Source: Gryganskiella cystojenkinii (lineage: Eukaryota; Mortierellomycota; Mortierellomycetes; Mortierellales; Mortierellaceae). Taken from it: a DNA stretch of 43,157 nt. The stretch spans positions 1 through 43,157 of the forward strand of contig JAAAIG010000264.1 of assembly GCA_015852425.1 (NCBI GenBank), in the 5' to 3' direction. Below, piece after piece: positions 9,285 through 21,907 of the stretch; position 1 is the first letter of the stretch; every line of letters begins with the position of its first letter. The notes beneath the pieces were generated by a model. It did not search any database and had not been told where the DNA came from. It was given only the letters and a program-made list of their open reading frames with translations. Position numbers and translations under genes: made by a program.

Positions 9285-11411
9285 ATGACACGGGAACAAC
9301 AGCTCCAGGAACTGTTCCCTGGTAGAGCCAAGCAGATCAATCAGATCCTCAGCTTCATGGGACAGGTAGCAGATTTGATTTCGACATATTCTACATTGCT
9401 CGGTCGCTTTCGAATCCACACAACTCTGTTTCTCACCTACCTTTTCAACGACTCTTTTTTTTCGACCTAGCCATGGGCACCAACACCGCCATCACTTTTG
9501 GTCAATGGCAATTCCTCGGTAGGAAAGACCGCTGTTATCAAGACCATCTTCTCAACTGTCCTAGGCAACAAGGGCCCCAGTCGATACGCCTTTTTGGACT
9601 GTGTCGAATGTCATACCCCTCGACTGCTCTTTGAGCATGCCATCTATCAATTCAAGAGTCCACCCAAAAGCTCCCATATCCGGTCACGGTCTCATGTCAC
9701 CGCGACTGACGCCACAGACGAGACCTCAACAACAACGACAACCAAAACGGGTTCCAGAAAGAGACAACGTCCATCCTCCAAACATCAGGAACATGATACT
9801 ATCCAATGGGAAAGATGCGAGAATGTCAACGAGTTTGTAGAATGGTGTCGAAGGATTTGCGACCAAAACGACAATGAAAACGACGCAGGTGCAGGAGATG
9901 AGACGGAATCACAGGAACATCCTCAGCAACGACCCAAAGGCGTCAAAGATACCCGTTACCTGGTCCTGGATCGTGCTGAGCGTCTACGAGACACCGCTCC
10001 ATCGTTAATCCCGGTCCTTATGCGCTTGCAGGAACTCACGGGACGAAATATCTGTGTTATTCTCATCACCACCATTGTCTGGGAAAAGTTTCGATCCAAG
10101 ACAGGAGGCTATGAGCCGATCATCCTGCATTTCCCACAGTATTCAAAGCAAGAAACGATTGCGATTCTGCAGCGGGATATGCCAGTGGGCGAGGATGCAG
10201 AATTGTTTATGCGCTTTGTGGACCTCGTCTACGACGTCTTTCAGAGGAACTGTAAAGACTTGAACGAGATTCGACACTTGGTCGCATTGCTCTTCCCGCT
10301 CTACGTCAAACCAGTGAAGGAGGGCAAGAGTAAGTTGTGTAGTTGCACTTATGAACACCGGCACAACATCAAAAATGCAATTATTGGACGACTGATAATT
10401 ATTACAGTGCTTTAACTTTCTACGTTATATTATTCCTCGCTCCATTAGTTCAACGACATGAGGGATTGAAGCTTCATCGGCATATTCAAGCTTACTTTGT
10501 CGAGGCAATGGACAAAATCTATTTGCGCGAGATTTCGAGTATGGAGTGGTCGGATCGTACTATGCAGGCAGCAGCAGGACAGTCTAGAGCTGATCCAAAC
10601 GATCCATCCTCGACTCGAATTGTGATTGGCGCACCCGGAAGCGAGCGCGCCATGATGACTGCGACCTCTGTCCAAAGTATGACTGCTCCTATGGCTCTAT
10701 GATGTTATCGCTGGACATTAAGAATTTTATGTCAAACTCACGTTCTTTTCGTTTTTTTTTAAATTGCGGCCACCACNNNNNNNNNNNNNNNNNNNNNNNN
10801 NNNNNNNNNNNNNNNNNNNNNNNNNNNNNNNNNNNNNNNNNNNNNNNNNNNNNNNNNNNNNNNNNNNNNNNNNNNNNNNNNNNNNNNNNNNNNNNNNNNN
10901 NNNNNNNNNNNNNNNNNNNNNNNNNNNNNNNNNNNNNNNNNNNNNNNNNNNNNNNNNNNATATTTTTGACTTGCCCTACTTCACAAAGTTCATCTTGATC
11001 GCCTCCTTCTTGGCCTCTTACAATCCTCCTCGACTGGACATGCGATACTTTGCCAAGGTTTCTAACCAAGGCGGCAAGATGACCAAACGTCAAAAGGTTG
11101 CAGCAGCAAAGAAACATGGCCACGACAACCTCGGTTCAAAACTACGACAGCAATTGCTTGGCCCAAAGACCTTCCCGATCGAACGTATGCTGGCCATCTT
11201 TTATAGTATCTTAAATGAGGAGGCAGAAGAAACGGTTCATGTGCACACGCAAATCGCGTCTTTGGTATCCCTGCGATTGCTCCAGCGCGTGACACCCATG
11301 GACAAGCTGGACTCTATCAAGTGCAAGTGCAACGTCAGCTACGAGACCATCAAGGCCCTTGCCAAAAGTACAAAGTTTGACATTGACAAATACCTTTATG
11401 ATTTTACGTAA
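9285..11411 (+). CDS. ORC5: Origin recognition complex subunit 5
   Basis: Subunit of the ORC ATPase that loads MCM helicases at replication origins. Exons: 9285-9365, 9471-10329, 10449 to about 10676, and a last exon that begins in or near the assembly gap and ends at 11411. The AAA+ Walker A motif is GNSSVGKT (residues 40-47) and the Walker B-like motif is LVLDRAERLRD. The C-terminal ORC5 domain is shown by DLPYFTKFILIASFLASYNP followed by the K-rich GGKMTKRQKVAAAKKHG and a winged-helix end. The start at 9285 is the first ATG of the frame (MTREQQLQELFPGRAKQ). The Walker region carries a long polar insert of Thr/Lys/Asp-rich sequence (encoded at about 9700-9950). The frame into the gap reaches a stop at 10700-10702 unless the GTATGA donor at 10677 is used, so the gap must hide an acceptor and probably a few codons. 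Confidence 0.92.
10777..10959. other. Assembly gap (183 N)
   Basis: Unsequenced stretch inside ORC5, probably spanning the end of an intron and the start of the last exon. It is preceded by a T-rich stretch. Confidence 1.
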
Positions 11412-11448
11412 GAAATAAATCGTAGAGTTTTGATGTAATAGGCGTACC

Positions 11449-11531
11449 ATTTTCGCCAAGGAGGGTGTTGATTTCTTTTGGCACCAACGTTGAGCTCGGT
11501 GCCAAGACTGCCAACGGTGTTGAGAAGATCC
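11449..11531 (+). pseudogene. Inverted, frameshifted fragment of the MDH coding sequence
   Basis: These 83 bases repeat, in the opposite orientation, the MDH coding segment on the minus strand at 12010-11938. The encoded block is [10 protein letters not shown] followed by TNVELGA and NGVEKI. Relative to the parent I count one substitution, one single-base insertion (near 11477-11480) and a 9-base insertion (GACTGCCAA, in effect a partial duplication at about 11506-11514). The net 10-base gain breaks the frame. No MDH similarity was seen on either side, so only part of one exon is present. It lies in the convergent 3' region between ORC5 and MDH. Confidence 0.85.
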
Positions 11532-11833
11532 GTAGAAACAACACACTCTAATACCACCACAGCTGGCGCGGCAAAGAATTGGGTCAAAGGCTATGCCTGA
11601 TAACCCAGGTTTTGTGAGTACATGGATCTTGGTCTTGGTCAATTTTTTGCGAGTCCAGTTCTTGCTAACAAGCGCTTTTTGTTCATTTTCATCTCAAAGA
11701 CTTGATATTAGATTTTGGTTTTTTTAATTGTCTACACTGAACCGGGATTGCCGGAGCAGCTCAAAGAGTAACTATGAACAGAGGGAAATGGGAGGAGAGT
11801 CATGCAAATTATAGAGTTGTCGACAAGGGGGAT

Positions 11834-13789
<1,956 letters not shown>

Positions 13790-14100
13790 TGTGAGTAAGT
13801 GAGAGTGGAGTGGGTGTGGATGAGAATGAAAAAGAAAAAGAAAAGAAAAAAGAGAGAGGGAGGAGACGGAACAAACGGCCGGGTTTTTAATATGACTGCG
13901 TTGAGAATTCACTCCATCGGGAGATCCGATTCAAAAAAAAACGAAATCGGATCAGACTATCAGAAATCAAAGTTTTTTTGGGCGGGGTCACCTTTTCGTT
14001 CTTTGGAAGCACGTGATTTTCACGTCATCTTTTCGTTTTTTTTATTACACCTTTTTTTCACGCCAGGTCTTCCTTCGCTTTCCTTCTTTCCTTCTTTTTT
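13790..14100. promoter_or_regulatory. MDH promoter region / metacaspase 3' flank
   Basis: This 311 bp gap holds the MDH promoter. Visible elements are a 9-bp dyad GATCCGATT...AATCGGATC (13923-13931 and 13945-13953, 13-base spacer), an E-box CACGTG at 14010-14015 and a CRE-like CACGTCA at 14021-14027. Function is not shown by sequence. Confidence 0.4.
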
Positions 14101-16515
14101 TTACATGTGGAACAACTCTGCCATATTCATGGGACGAGACGAACTGAGCTGGGGCTTTTGCTTGTACTTGTCCTTGAGCAAGTCACGGATGTTGTTCAAC
14201 ATCTCCTGATACGACTGCACAGGGTTCTCACGGATGCTCTTTGTGAAGGCATAGGTCATCGCGCCGTTTGACGAAGACTTGCCGCCTTTGGTCACACTCA
14301 CATCAGCGGAGGTTTGGTCATCCTTGCAACTGTTGATACAAAAATAAAGAGATAGGAAGAGAACGACAAAGAGAGAGAGAGAGAGAGAGGGTCAGTTTTC
14401 TTGTAAAGTGTATCTTTTTGTCATTATCCTTGCCTTGTATGCGCATCCAATAACACAAAATGAAGAGACGCAGATAAAACAAACAGTTCTTACCCGCTAA
14501 ACATGATCACATCAGCATCGGCGGCCTTCAAGCTAACCTGGCGAGAAAACTCCTTCTCCTCCAACTGCAACTTTTGCCACTTCACCTGCAACTCTTTCAA
14601 AGCCTCGGCATCAAAGTTGCCCTCGACCAATTCGTGACCCAAGTTAGCCAACGCAGAGGAACCGCGAATGTATCCGGTACTAGCATACATGTAGGGCAGA
14701 TCCAGTGCGGATCCTGAGTGACAGCAGTCAAAAACAACTGTCAGGCGGACGCCAGGAGGCAGAGCCTTAACGAGCAAAGTGTGAAGTTCCTACACCGACG
14801 AGTTCCAATTACGATTCAAGAACGAATGAAAAAAAAAGGTCAATTTCCTTCTCAATAAGACACAATCTACCCGGTACGAAAAGAAAATGCGCTACTGAAA
14901 TTCTTACATCGTCCACAATGACACCGTTTTGGGCATGATCCAAGGGGAAGATACAGTTGTCCATGCCGTCGGTCTCATCTCCGTCCGTGTCAACGACTTG
15001 TCCTCCATGGCCAGAGTAGTGCAAAAAGTACCTAGAGTAGAGTAATCGCGCACGCAAGGTAGCAACGGCTCAGTGATAAACCAAAAAAAGAGCACCTGTC
15101 TACGGCTGAAGGTCACAGAGGAACATATAAAAAAATTATCCTTACGAGTCATTCTTTTTGGCATCTTTGATCAGCCACTTGAGGTTATTGATGATGTTTT
15201 CACGCGTGGGCATCCAGGGGGTGTTGGCCTGGTCGTCTGTGAGAATGCGGACATTCTCGTCAAGGAAACCGACTCCAAGAAGAAACTTTTTCATCACTGC
15301 GGTATCATTAATACATCCTGCAAAGGTTCATATTCCATTCAATGTCGGGTTAGTCAACGATATGAAAAAAGGCAGGTCAAAATCCTTCCATTGCATTGGA
15401 TATGTTGCATCAATTGTCCCTTCTTACCATGGAGAGGGTTGGGCATTCCCGTGTAGTTGATGCCAATGAGCAATGCGCGGCGATGTCCGGTGCAGTTGGA
15501 GAGCGCAATTGTGCTGCCATCGGCCTGCTTGGCTGACACTGGCTTAACGTGAACCTGTTGAACAGGCTCGGACTGAGACGCAACAGGATCTTGAGTAGGG
15601 AGAGGAGGGTGGGGCTTGTGAACTCTGTTGTCGGCAGGCTGCACCTGGGACTGCGCCTGAGGCTTCACTTGCTGAACGTGTTGAGTTGTTGTAGTCGTGG
15701 TAGTCTTTTGAGTACCGGGAGCAGCAGGCAAAGGTTTCTGGTCCGATGAGCTTCCACTCGATTGAGTAGAGAACTATTGACAGTAGATAAGAAGCATAGC
15801 ATAGAAAGGAGAGAGAGAGTTAGTGAATAAACGGAACGATGAACGCGAAGCACGCGCGTGACGATGGATGTAGACAAGGGGGTTGCAACTGGGTGGGAAC
15901 AATCCAGACAACGTGGCCATTGTAAGATCTCGACCGTAACCGCTCTTGATTTTTTTTACTCGGAGAAATCAAGGGCAGTGCACTTACTCGCTTGAAAAAC
16001 TTTGAAAAGGGGGATGAACCAGAGCCCGAGGACGAGGATGTGGTTGTGGTCGTAGTCTTTGTGACCTTACGTCCGTCCTCACCAATGGTTGACTCCACGA
16101 CGACAGTGGGTTCCGCCTTGACAATTCCTCCGCCAACCTTGCCATCAGATCCACCGCCAACATGCTGCGAGTTGACGACCTCGTTAAAGTCCGTGAAGGG
16201 CTGGTAGTCCTGAGGCTTGACCTGACTCTGAGCGATACCTACGTGACCTTCGCTGTACTGGATAGGATGGCTCTGGCTATTGCCATTGCCATTGCCGCCA
16301 AAAGACGAATCGGCCGAGTGTTGGATAGCACCCTCAGCCGCAACCGTCGAGATAAGGGTCGCACCTTCAGGCACAGGGGTACCAGCAGGGACCTGGACCT
16401 GGTACTTGTGGGTAATCTTTTTGATTGTCTTTGTGACCTTTCGACCATCGGGTAAAACGGTGACAACGGTCTCTACGTTGACGATAGGTTCGCCTTGCTC
16501 CTGAGGTTGAGACAT
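14101..16515 (-). CDS. MCA1: Type I metacaspase
   Basis: Clan CD cysteine peptidase cleaving after Arg/Lys, linked in fungi to stress responses, protein quality control and cell death. Six exons (16515-15988, 15773-15428, 15317-15146, 15031-14908, 14789-14494, 14329-14101) give 564 residues. The catalytic domain starts near RRALLIGINYTG. The dyad is His357 in HYSGHGG and Cys413 in FDCCHSGS. Acidic DTDGDETDGMDNCIFPLD matches the Ca-binding/S1 region. The usual Q/N-rich fungal prodomain and zinc finger are replaced by about 270 residues of Thr/Ser/Gly- and Pro/Gln-rich sequence. This carries a repeated motif, DGRKVTKT, at residues 23-30 and 147-154, each preceded by a beta-like hydrophobic stretch, and two Thr runs. 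The gene is divergent from cullin-1. Confidence 0.94.
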
Positions 16516-18071
16516 TTGAGGTGTGGTGAGAGGAAGATGGAAAGTATAGATGCCGATGAAGACGAATGAGATGGAATTCTGTTGGCTGAAGTAATTAGAA
16601 AAAGAGGAGAGAAGGAACAGGAAGGAGAGTGGGAAGAAGAAGAAAGAGAAATACAAAAATGGTGAGCAGTAGCGGGAAAAAAAGAGACCATTAAAAAAAC
16701 AGGCGAAAAACGCGCTTTCCCTGTGTTTCTTTGGACAAGAAAGAAGGTCCAGAAGGGGGAAGAGTAGGGCAGCGCGGGAAACATTCGGGCTTTGCCCTCA
16801 AGTAGTAGCAAAGCCAATTGACTGCCAATGGTCAATTGGCATGAACCGTGGTCTCAATAACGAGCATAATAGTACAAGCAGCAGCTGAAGGCAGATATAT
16901 TTTTTCTTGGAACAAGCGCGATAACAAGAGTGATCCTTGACCCGACTCTTTCTTTTTTTTTTGAGTAGCTATGTGCTCATCCTTTCTTCACAACGAAATT
17001 GTTCTTTTTGGGGGTCTGTTACTTTCTGTGCGACCCCTCTTCCAATTCAATGGTCTAGTGTTCCCTTGTGCTCTACCTTCCGCTCCTGGTTTGCTGTTAG
17101 CTCAGTTTCGGAGACAGCGACTGTTGACATGACACCTTTTGGAATCTGCTGCTGCGTGGAAATCTTTTTAACATCATGCCACATGCCACATGGCGCACGG
17201 TTTCTCTTCAGCCCAGGATGGAAATTTGACACAAGTCTGAATTTCCTTCGGTTGCAGGGAGATGGATAGACGGTGGGAAATAACTCGAGTGAAAAGACTG
17301 CTGATGGTCATGTAGCTCTCGATTGATATAAAAAAGGACAAGAGCACTCCAAAGTCCAGAAGGATGAAATGGACCCTTTTCAAGTAATGAAACATTCCCC
17401 GCATGGCTCCTGTTGCGTTGTGCTCGGTTGGTGGTGTCAGGGACAGATCTGGTCAGGGACCGGGATTTTTTTTTAACTTTTAAGACGGAGATCTCTTTCT
17501 TTTGGTCGGGAACAAGAACCTTTTTTTTTCCTGTTCTTCGTTACTGTTCTTTTGCATTGCATGCATTGTTCCGTGGAGGAGAGTGTTCCCTCCAATGAGG
17601 GGATAGTGGTTCTGCATATCTGACTTGACTCTGTGTTCATTCATCTGCAACTCTTCAACTTGGCAACAACAGACAGTTGTTTGTTGTTTGATTTTCGTCT
17701 GTTAGCTCAGTGTTTTTTCTTTTTCTTTTTTGATGGAATGTGAGCTTTTCAATGATGCTTATGTAACAATCTTGAATAAAACTGTGGAATAAAAACAAAC
17801 GTAGGATAAATTATACAAGTATATTTCGCGGCAGTGCAGGTCACCTGACTATTCAAAAATCGAAAACCACGTCAGAGGTGGTGCCTTCCACTTTGCCACC
17901 ACTGCACGATTTGAAAAAGACACAGGGGGGAGGGAGGCGTGGATTTCCTTCTTTTTTCCCTTTGTCCTTCTCGTCCTCTTTTCTTCGTCCACCCTCAATA
18001 CCCACTCTCTTCTCAGGAACAAACTATAACTAAGCAACTACAACAACTACCCGAACACACAAACATACATA
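16516..18071. other. Divergent intergenic region, metacaspase / cullin-1
   Basis: No supported gene in 1.56 kb. It contains a CCAAT-rich palindrome (16813-16840) near the metacaspase side and pyrimidine-rich leader sequence (about 17940-18060) before cullin-1. Several short ORFs around 16937-17598 have no protein-like features. Confidence 0.5.
16813..16840. promoter_or_regulatory. Palindrome with three CCAAT boxes
   Basis: Perfect 10-bp inverted arms (GCCAATTGAC at 16813-16822 and its complement at 16831-16840) flank an 8-base centre, TGCCAATG. The element therefore has GCCAAT three times: two on the plus strand and one on the minus strand. It lies about 300 bp upstream of the metacaspase start. 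CCAAT is the core bound by the HAP/NF-Y complex; binding here is inferred. Confidence 0.55.
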
Positions 18072-21000
18072 ATGTCAGTTCAGCCTCCACCTCACGGCAG
18101 TGACATCAATGTCACCTGGGGATTCCTCCAACAGGGCATCGAGCAGATCATGAACCGACTCGAGGAGGGTCTGACCTACAAGCGATACATGGAGATTTAC
18201 ACGTAACGTTCTCTCTCTTTTTTTTTTGCTATTCTTTGTTATTCGTCTGTTTGGAGGGAACCACGAAAAAACTCTGTTGAGACTCTTTTGTCCAGAGGAA
18301 TATGGGCGGACAATCTTCATTGTGTGAATTGTTTCGCGTTCTCGACCGCAGCAAGTCTTCAAAACACAGCAAAATGAACGTGCCGGGACCGAGGGGAACG
18401 TCGGCAGAGGCTTCGTGAAAGCTCAGCAACGGAAGAGTGGAGTAGCCGCAGTCAACAGCATAACAGCACCCACTTTACTTCGCCTCCAGCATCCTTTGGA
18501 TTTTTTTTTGATGGCCTTTTTTTCCATTCTTTGATACACCTTGCGCGTCTTTCATTCAAAGAATAAGGACATTGTTCAGGCGAGCTAACATGTCTCTTTG
18601 TCATTGATAAATCAACAGGGTCATCTACAATTACTGTACCACAAAAACCCCCAACGATGGCATGACCGCTTCCATCCAGACTCGTGGTAATATATCTTTT
18701 CCTTGCTGGCATCCATGATTGTGGTTCATGACTCTGGCTGCGCCTCACATGTTAATGGGCATGCACCGCCGACGGCCATCCAGAACAAAATTGTGAAAAA
18801 GGACGTTCCCTGACTCTTCTCGTATGTCGTTTTGTTTTACTGGAACATATAGGCGCGACCTTGGGAGGCAGTGACTTGTATGCGCATTTGATTCGTTACT
18901 TCCAACAGCACCTCGCCGTGATTCGCCAGGATTCCGAAAAGTTTATGGACGTGTCGCTTCTGGAGTATTACACAAGGCAGTGGGTCAAGTTTACCGAGGC
19001 CTCGACTTATGTCCACCATCTGTTCACGTACCTGAACCGCCACTGGGTCAAGCGCGAGATTGATGAGGGTCGCAAGACCGTCCACGATGTTGGCACTGTA
19101 AGTTAGCTCTTCAGGTTTGTTATTTCAGGACTCTTGGGATATGGAGGGTTATAAAGCAAGGTTTCTAATATTGGTTCCTCGCTACTCCCTCGATCGATAA
19201 CAAACCAATAGCTCGCCCTCGTCAGCTGGAAGGACAGTCTGTTTAGCCATGTCGAGCACAACGTGATGGCCGCCGTTCTCGAGCTGATCAAGAGACAGCG
19301 TAATGGCGAGTCTGTCGAAACCAGTCTCTTGAAGAACGTTGTCGAGTCCTTTGGTAACAACCCTCTCTCTCTCTTTCGTGCAATCATGCACTATCCATGC
19401 CATTCATTTCATCAATTCCGACTCCATTGACATGATATAGTTTACTAGAAATTAACATTTTTTGTTGTCCTATCCAAAACACTAGTCTCGCTCGGTCTGG
19501 ATGAGAACGACTCCAAGAAGACGACCCTCGAAGTCTATCGTTTGTACTTTGAGACACCGTTTGTCGCCGCCACGGAGGTTTACTACAAGATGGAGTCTGA
19601 CAAGTTCCTTAGCGAGAACAGCGTAACAGAGTACATGAAGAAGGTAACACGTCCCCCCCCCTTTTTTTTTCTGTTGTACTGTGAATACTACCTTTAACTA
19701 TCTTGAGTCCACACAAACCCCACTAACAAACAGTTGCGCGGTTTTGCTGCTTTCTAAAAATTACAGGCCGAGGCTCGCTTGGCAGAGGAGGAGACCCGTG
19801 TGCAAATGTACCTTCATCCCAGCACTCACAAGCCTCTCATTCAAAAGTGTGAAACGGTCCTCGTCAAGGGTCATACTGAGATAATCTGGGAAGAGTTCCA
19901 GAACTTGCTCAACCAAGACAAGCAGGATGATCTCTTCCGCATGTTTTCTCTCCTGCTTCGAATCCCCGAGGGACTTGACCCTCTTCGTGCCCGCTTCGAA
20001 GCCCATGTTCGCAAGGCAGGTTTGAGCGCCATTGAAAAGATTGCCGCAGAGTCAGCCGAATCTCCTGATAGCTTGGTAAGCAAGAGTGATGTACTTTCCT
20101 TTTTTTTCTCGACGTCCCCCTCAGAGTATTGTTACTGGGCCTAATAGGTTTCCAATCGACTTTTATTCTTTAGGAGCCCAAGGTGTACGTGGATTCTCTC
20201 TTGGAAGTTCACAAAAAGTACAACGACCTTGTTCAGAAGGCTTTCAGAGGAGAGGCCGGATTTGTTGCGTCTCTGGATAAGGCCTGTCGCGAGTTCGTGA
20301 ACCGCAATAAGATCTGTAAAACCTCTACCTCAAAGTCCCCAGAGCTGTTAGCCCGTTACTGTGATGCTTTGCTTCGTAAGAGCTCCAAGAACCCCGAGGA
20401 GAGTGATCTGGAAGAGATCTTGAACAGCATTGTAAGTGCAGAAAACACAAGGAAGAGTTCCTCAATGTTGACACAACGATGAACAACGCTGACAATATCT
20501 CTAACCGTTTATTGCCTTTTCGTTTATAGATGACTGTGTTCAAGTACGTCGAAGACAAGGATGTATTCCAAAAGTTTTACTCCAAGATGCTGGCCAAGCG
20601 TCTCGTCAACGATACGTCAGCCTCGGATGATGCAGAGGCTGGTATGATTTCGCGACTGAAGGAGGCCTGCGGTGTGGAATACACGTCGAAGCTCCAACGC
20701 ATGTTTACCGATATGGGCCTGTCCAAAGAGCTCAATGATCAATTCAGAGACAAGATGGCACAGAACCATGACGCTTCGGAGAACCTCGACTTTAGCATTT
20801 TGGTCTTGGGAACTGCCTCTTGGCCCTTGACCCCTCCTACGACATCATTCAACTTGCCCGACGAGGTTGTCAAGACCTATGAGCGTTTCCAGGCCTTTTA
20901 CCAGGACAAGCACTCTGGTCGTAAACTGAACTGGCTCTTCCAGCTCTCCAAAGCCGATTTGAAGACGAACTACATCAAGTCCAACAAGACAGGATATATG

Positions 21001-21641
21001 TTCCAAACCTCGACCTACCAGATGGGCATTCTTTTGCAGTACAACAATGGACTATCGTATAGCTTCGAGGAATTGAAAGCCCAGACCAACTTGAACCCAG
21101 AGATTTTGGCCGGTGCTCTCGGAATCCTTGTCAAGGCCAAGGTCCTCCTCCTCGAGAACGGAACCAACGTTGGCGATGAAGGCACACGCTATGATCTCAA
21201 CATGGACTTTAAGAGGTGCGTTTTTCTAGCAGGTTCCTCTTCCATCTTTTACTTATTTTATTTTTTCACTTTTTTGGGCATCGAGATCAACAATATGTAC
21301 TAATTCTCATCGTCTTGATTACGCTTCTACTGTTCTATAGCAAGAAGATTCGTGTCAACCTGAACCTGCCCATCAAGGCTGAACAAAAGGTCGAGTCTGA
21401 GCAGACGCACAAGACAATCGAGGAGGATCGTAAACTGTTGATGCAGGCCGCCATTGTCCGTATTATGAAGACTCGCAAGGTGATGAAGCACGGTGCGTTG
21501 ATGACCGAAGTCATTACTCAACTCCAGACCCGCTTCAAGCCTCGTGTGCCCGACATCAAGAAGTGCATTGACGTTTTGCTCGAGAAGGAGTACATTGAGC
21601 GTGTGGAGGGCCAGAAGGACACGTTCTCGTATGTTGCCTAA
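18072..21641 (+). CDS. CUL1: Cullin-1 (SCF ubiquitin ligase scaffold)
   Basis: Scaffold of SCF E3 ligases: the N-terminal helices bind Skp1/F-box proteins and the C-terminal domain binds Rbx1. Nine exons (18072-18202, 18619-18686, 18853-19097, 19212-19353, 19486-19643, 19767-20075, 20174-20431, 20530-21215, 21341-21641) join in phase to 765 residues, the expected length. The N terminus ([20 protein letters not shown] and YMEIYTVIYNYCT) is typical of CUL1/Cdc53 rather than CUL3 or CUL4. The cullin homology region has [18 protein letters not shown]. The neddylation motif VRIMKTRK is intact with Lys709, followed by the winged-helix end that terminates in DTFSYVA. The 3' end converges on the sphingomyelin-synthase-like gene, with 266 bp between stops. 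Confidence 0.96.
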
Positions 21642-21907
21642 ACAATGGAACGATTAAGGGTAGACATGACAGAGCTGAGAGGGATGCGCGTCTCTCTCGG
21701 TTTTTTCCATACTTGTTCTCCCCGTACCATTACAGATACACATTATGGACAGAAGAAGAAAAGGATACAACGCATTGCAACTAAAATGAATAAAAAAAAA
21801 TATGCAAAAAAAAAAAAAAAATATCATTCTTGGCAGGAACAAGGAGATCACGGTATTATTGGAAGATTATTAGATAAATGGATATATGACAAATGTGTAG
21901 TTAAGAA

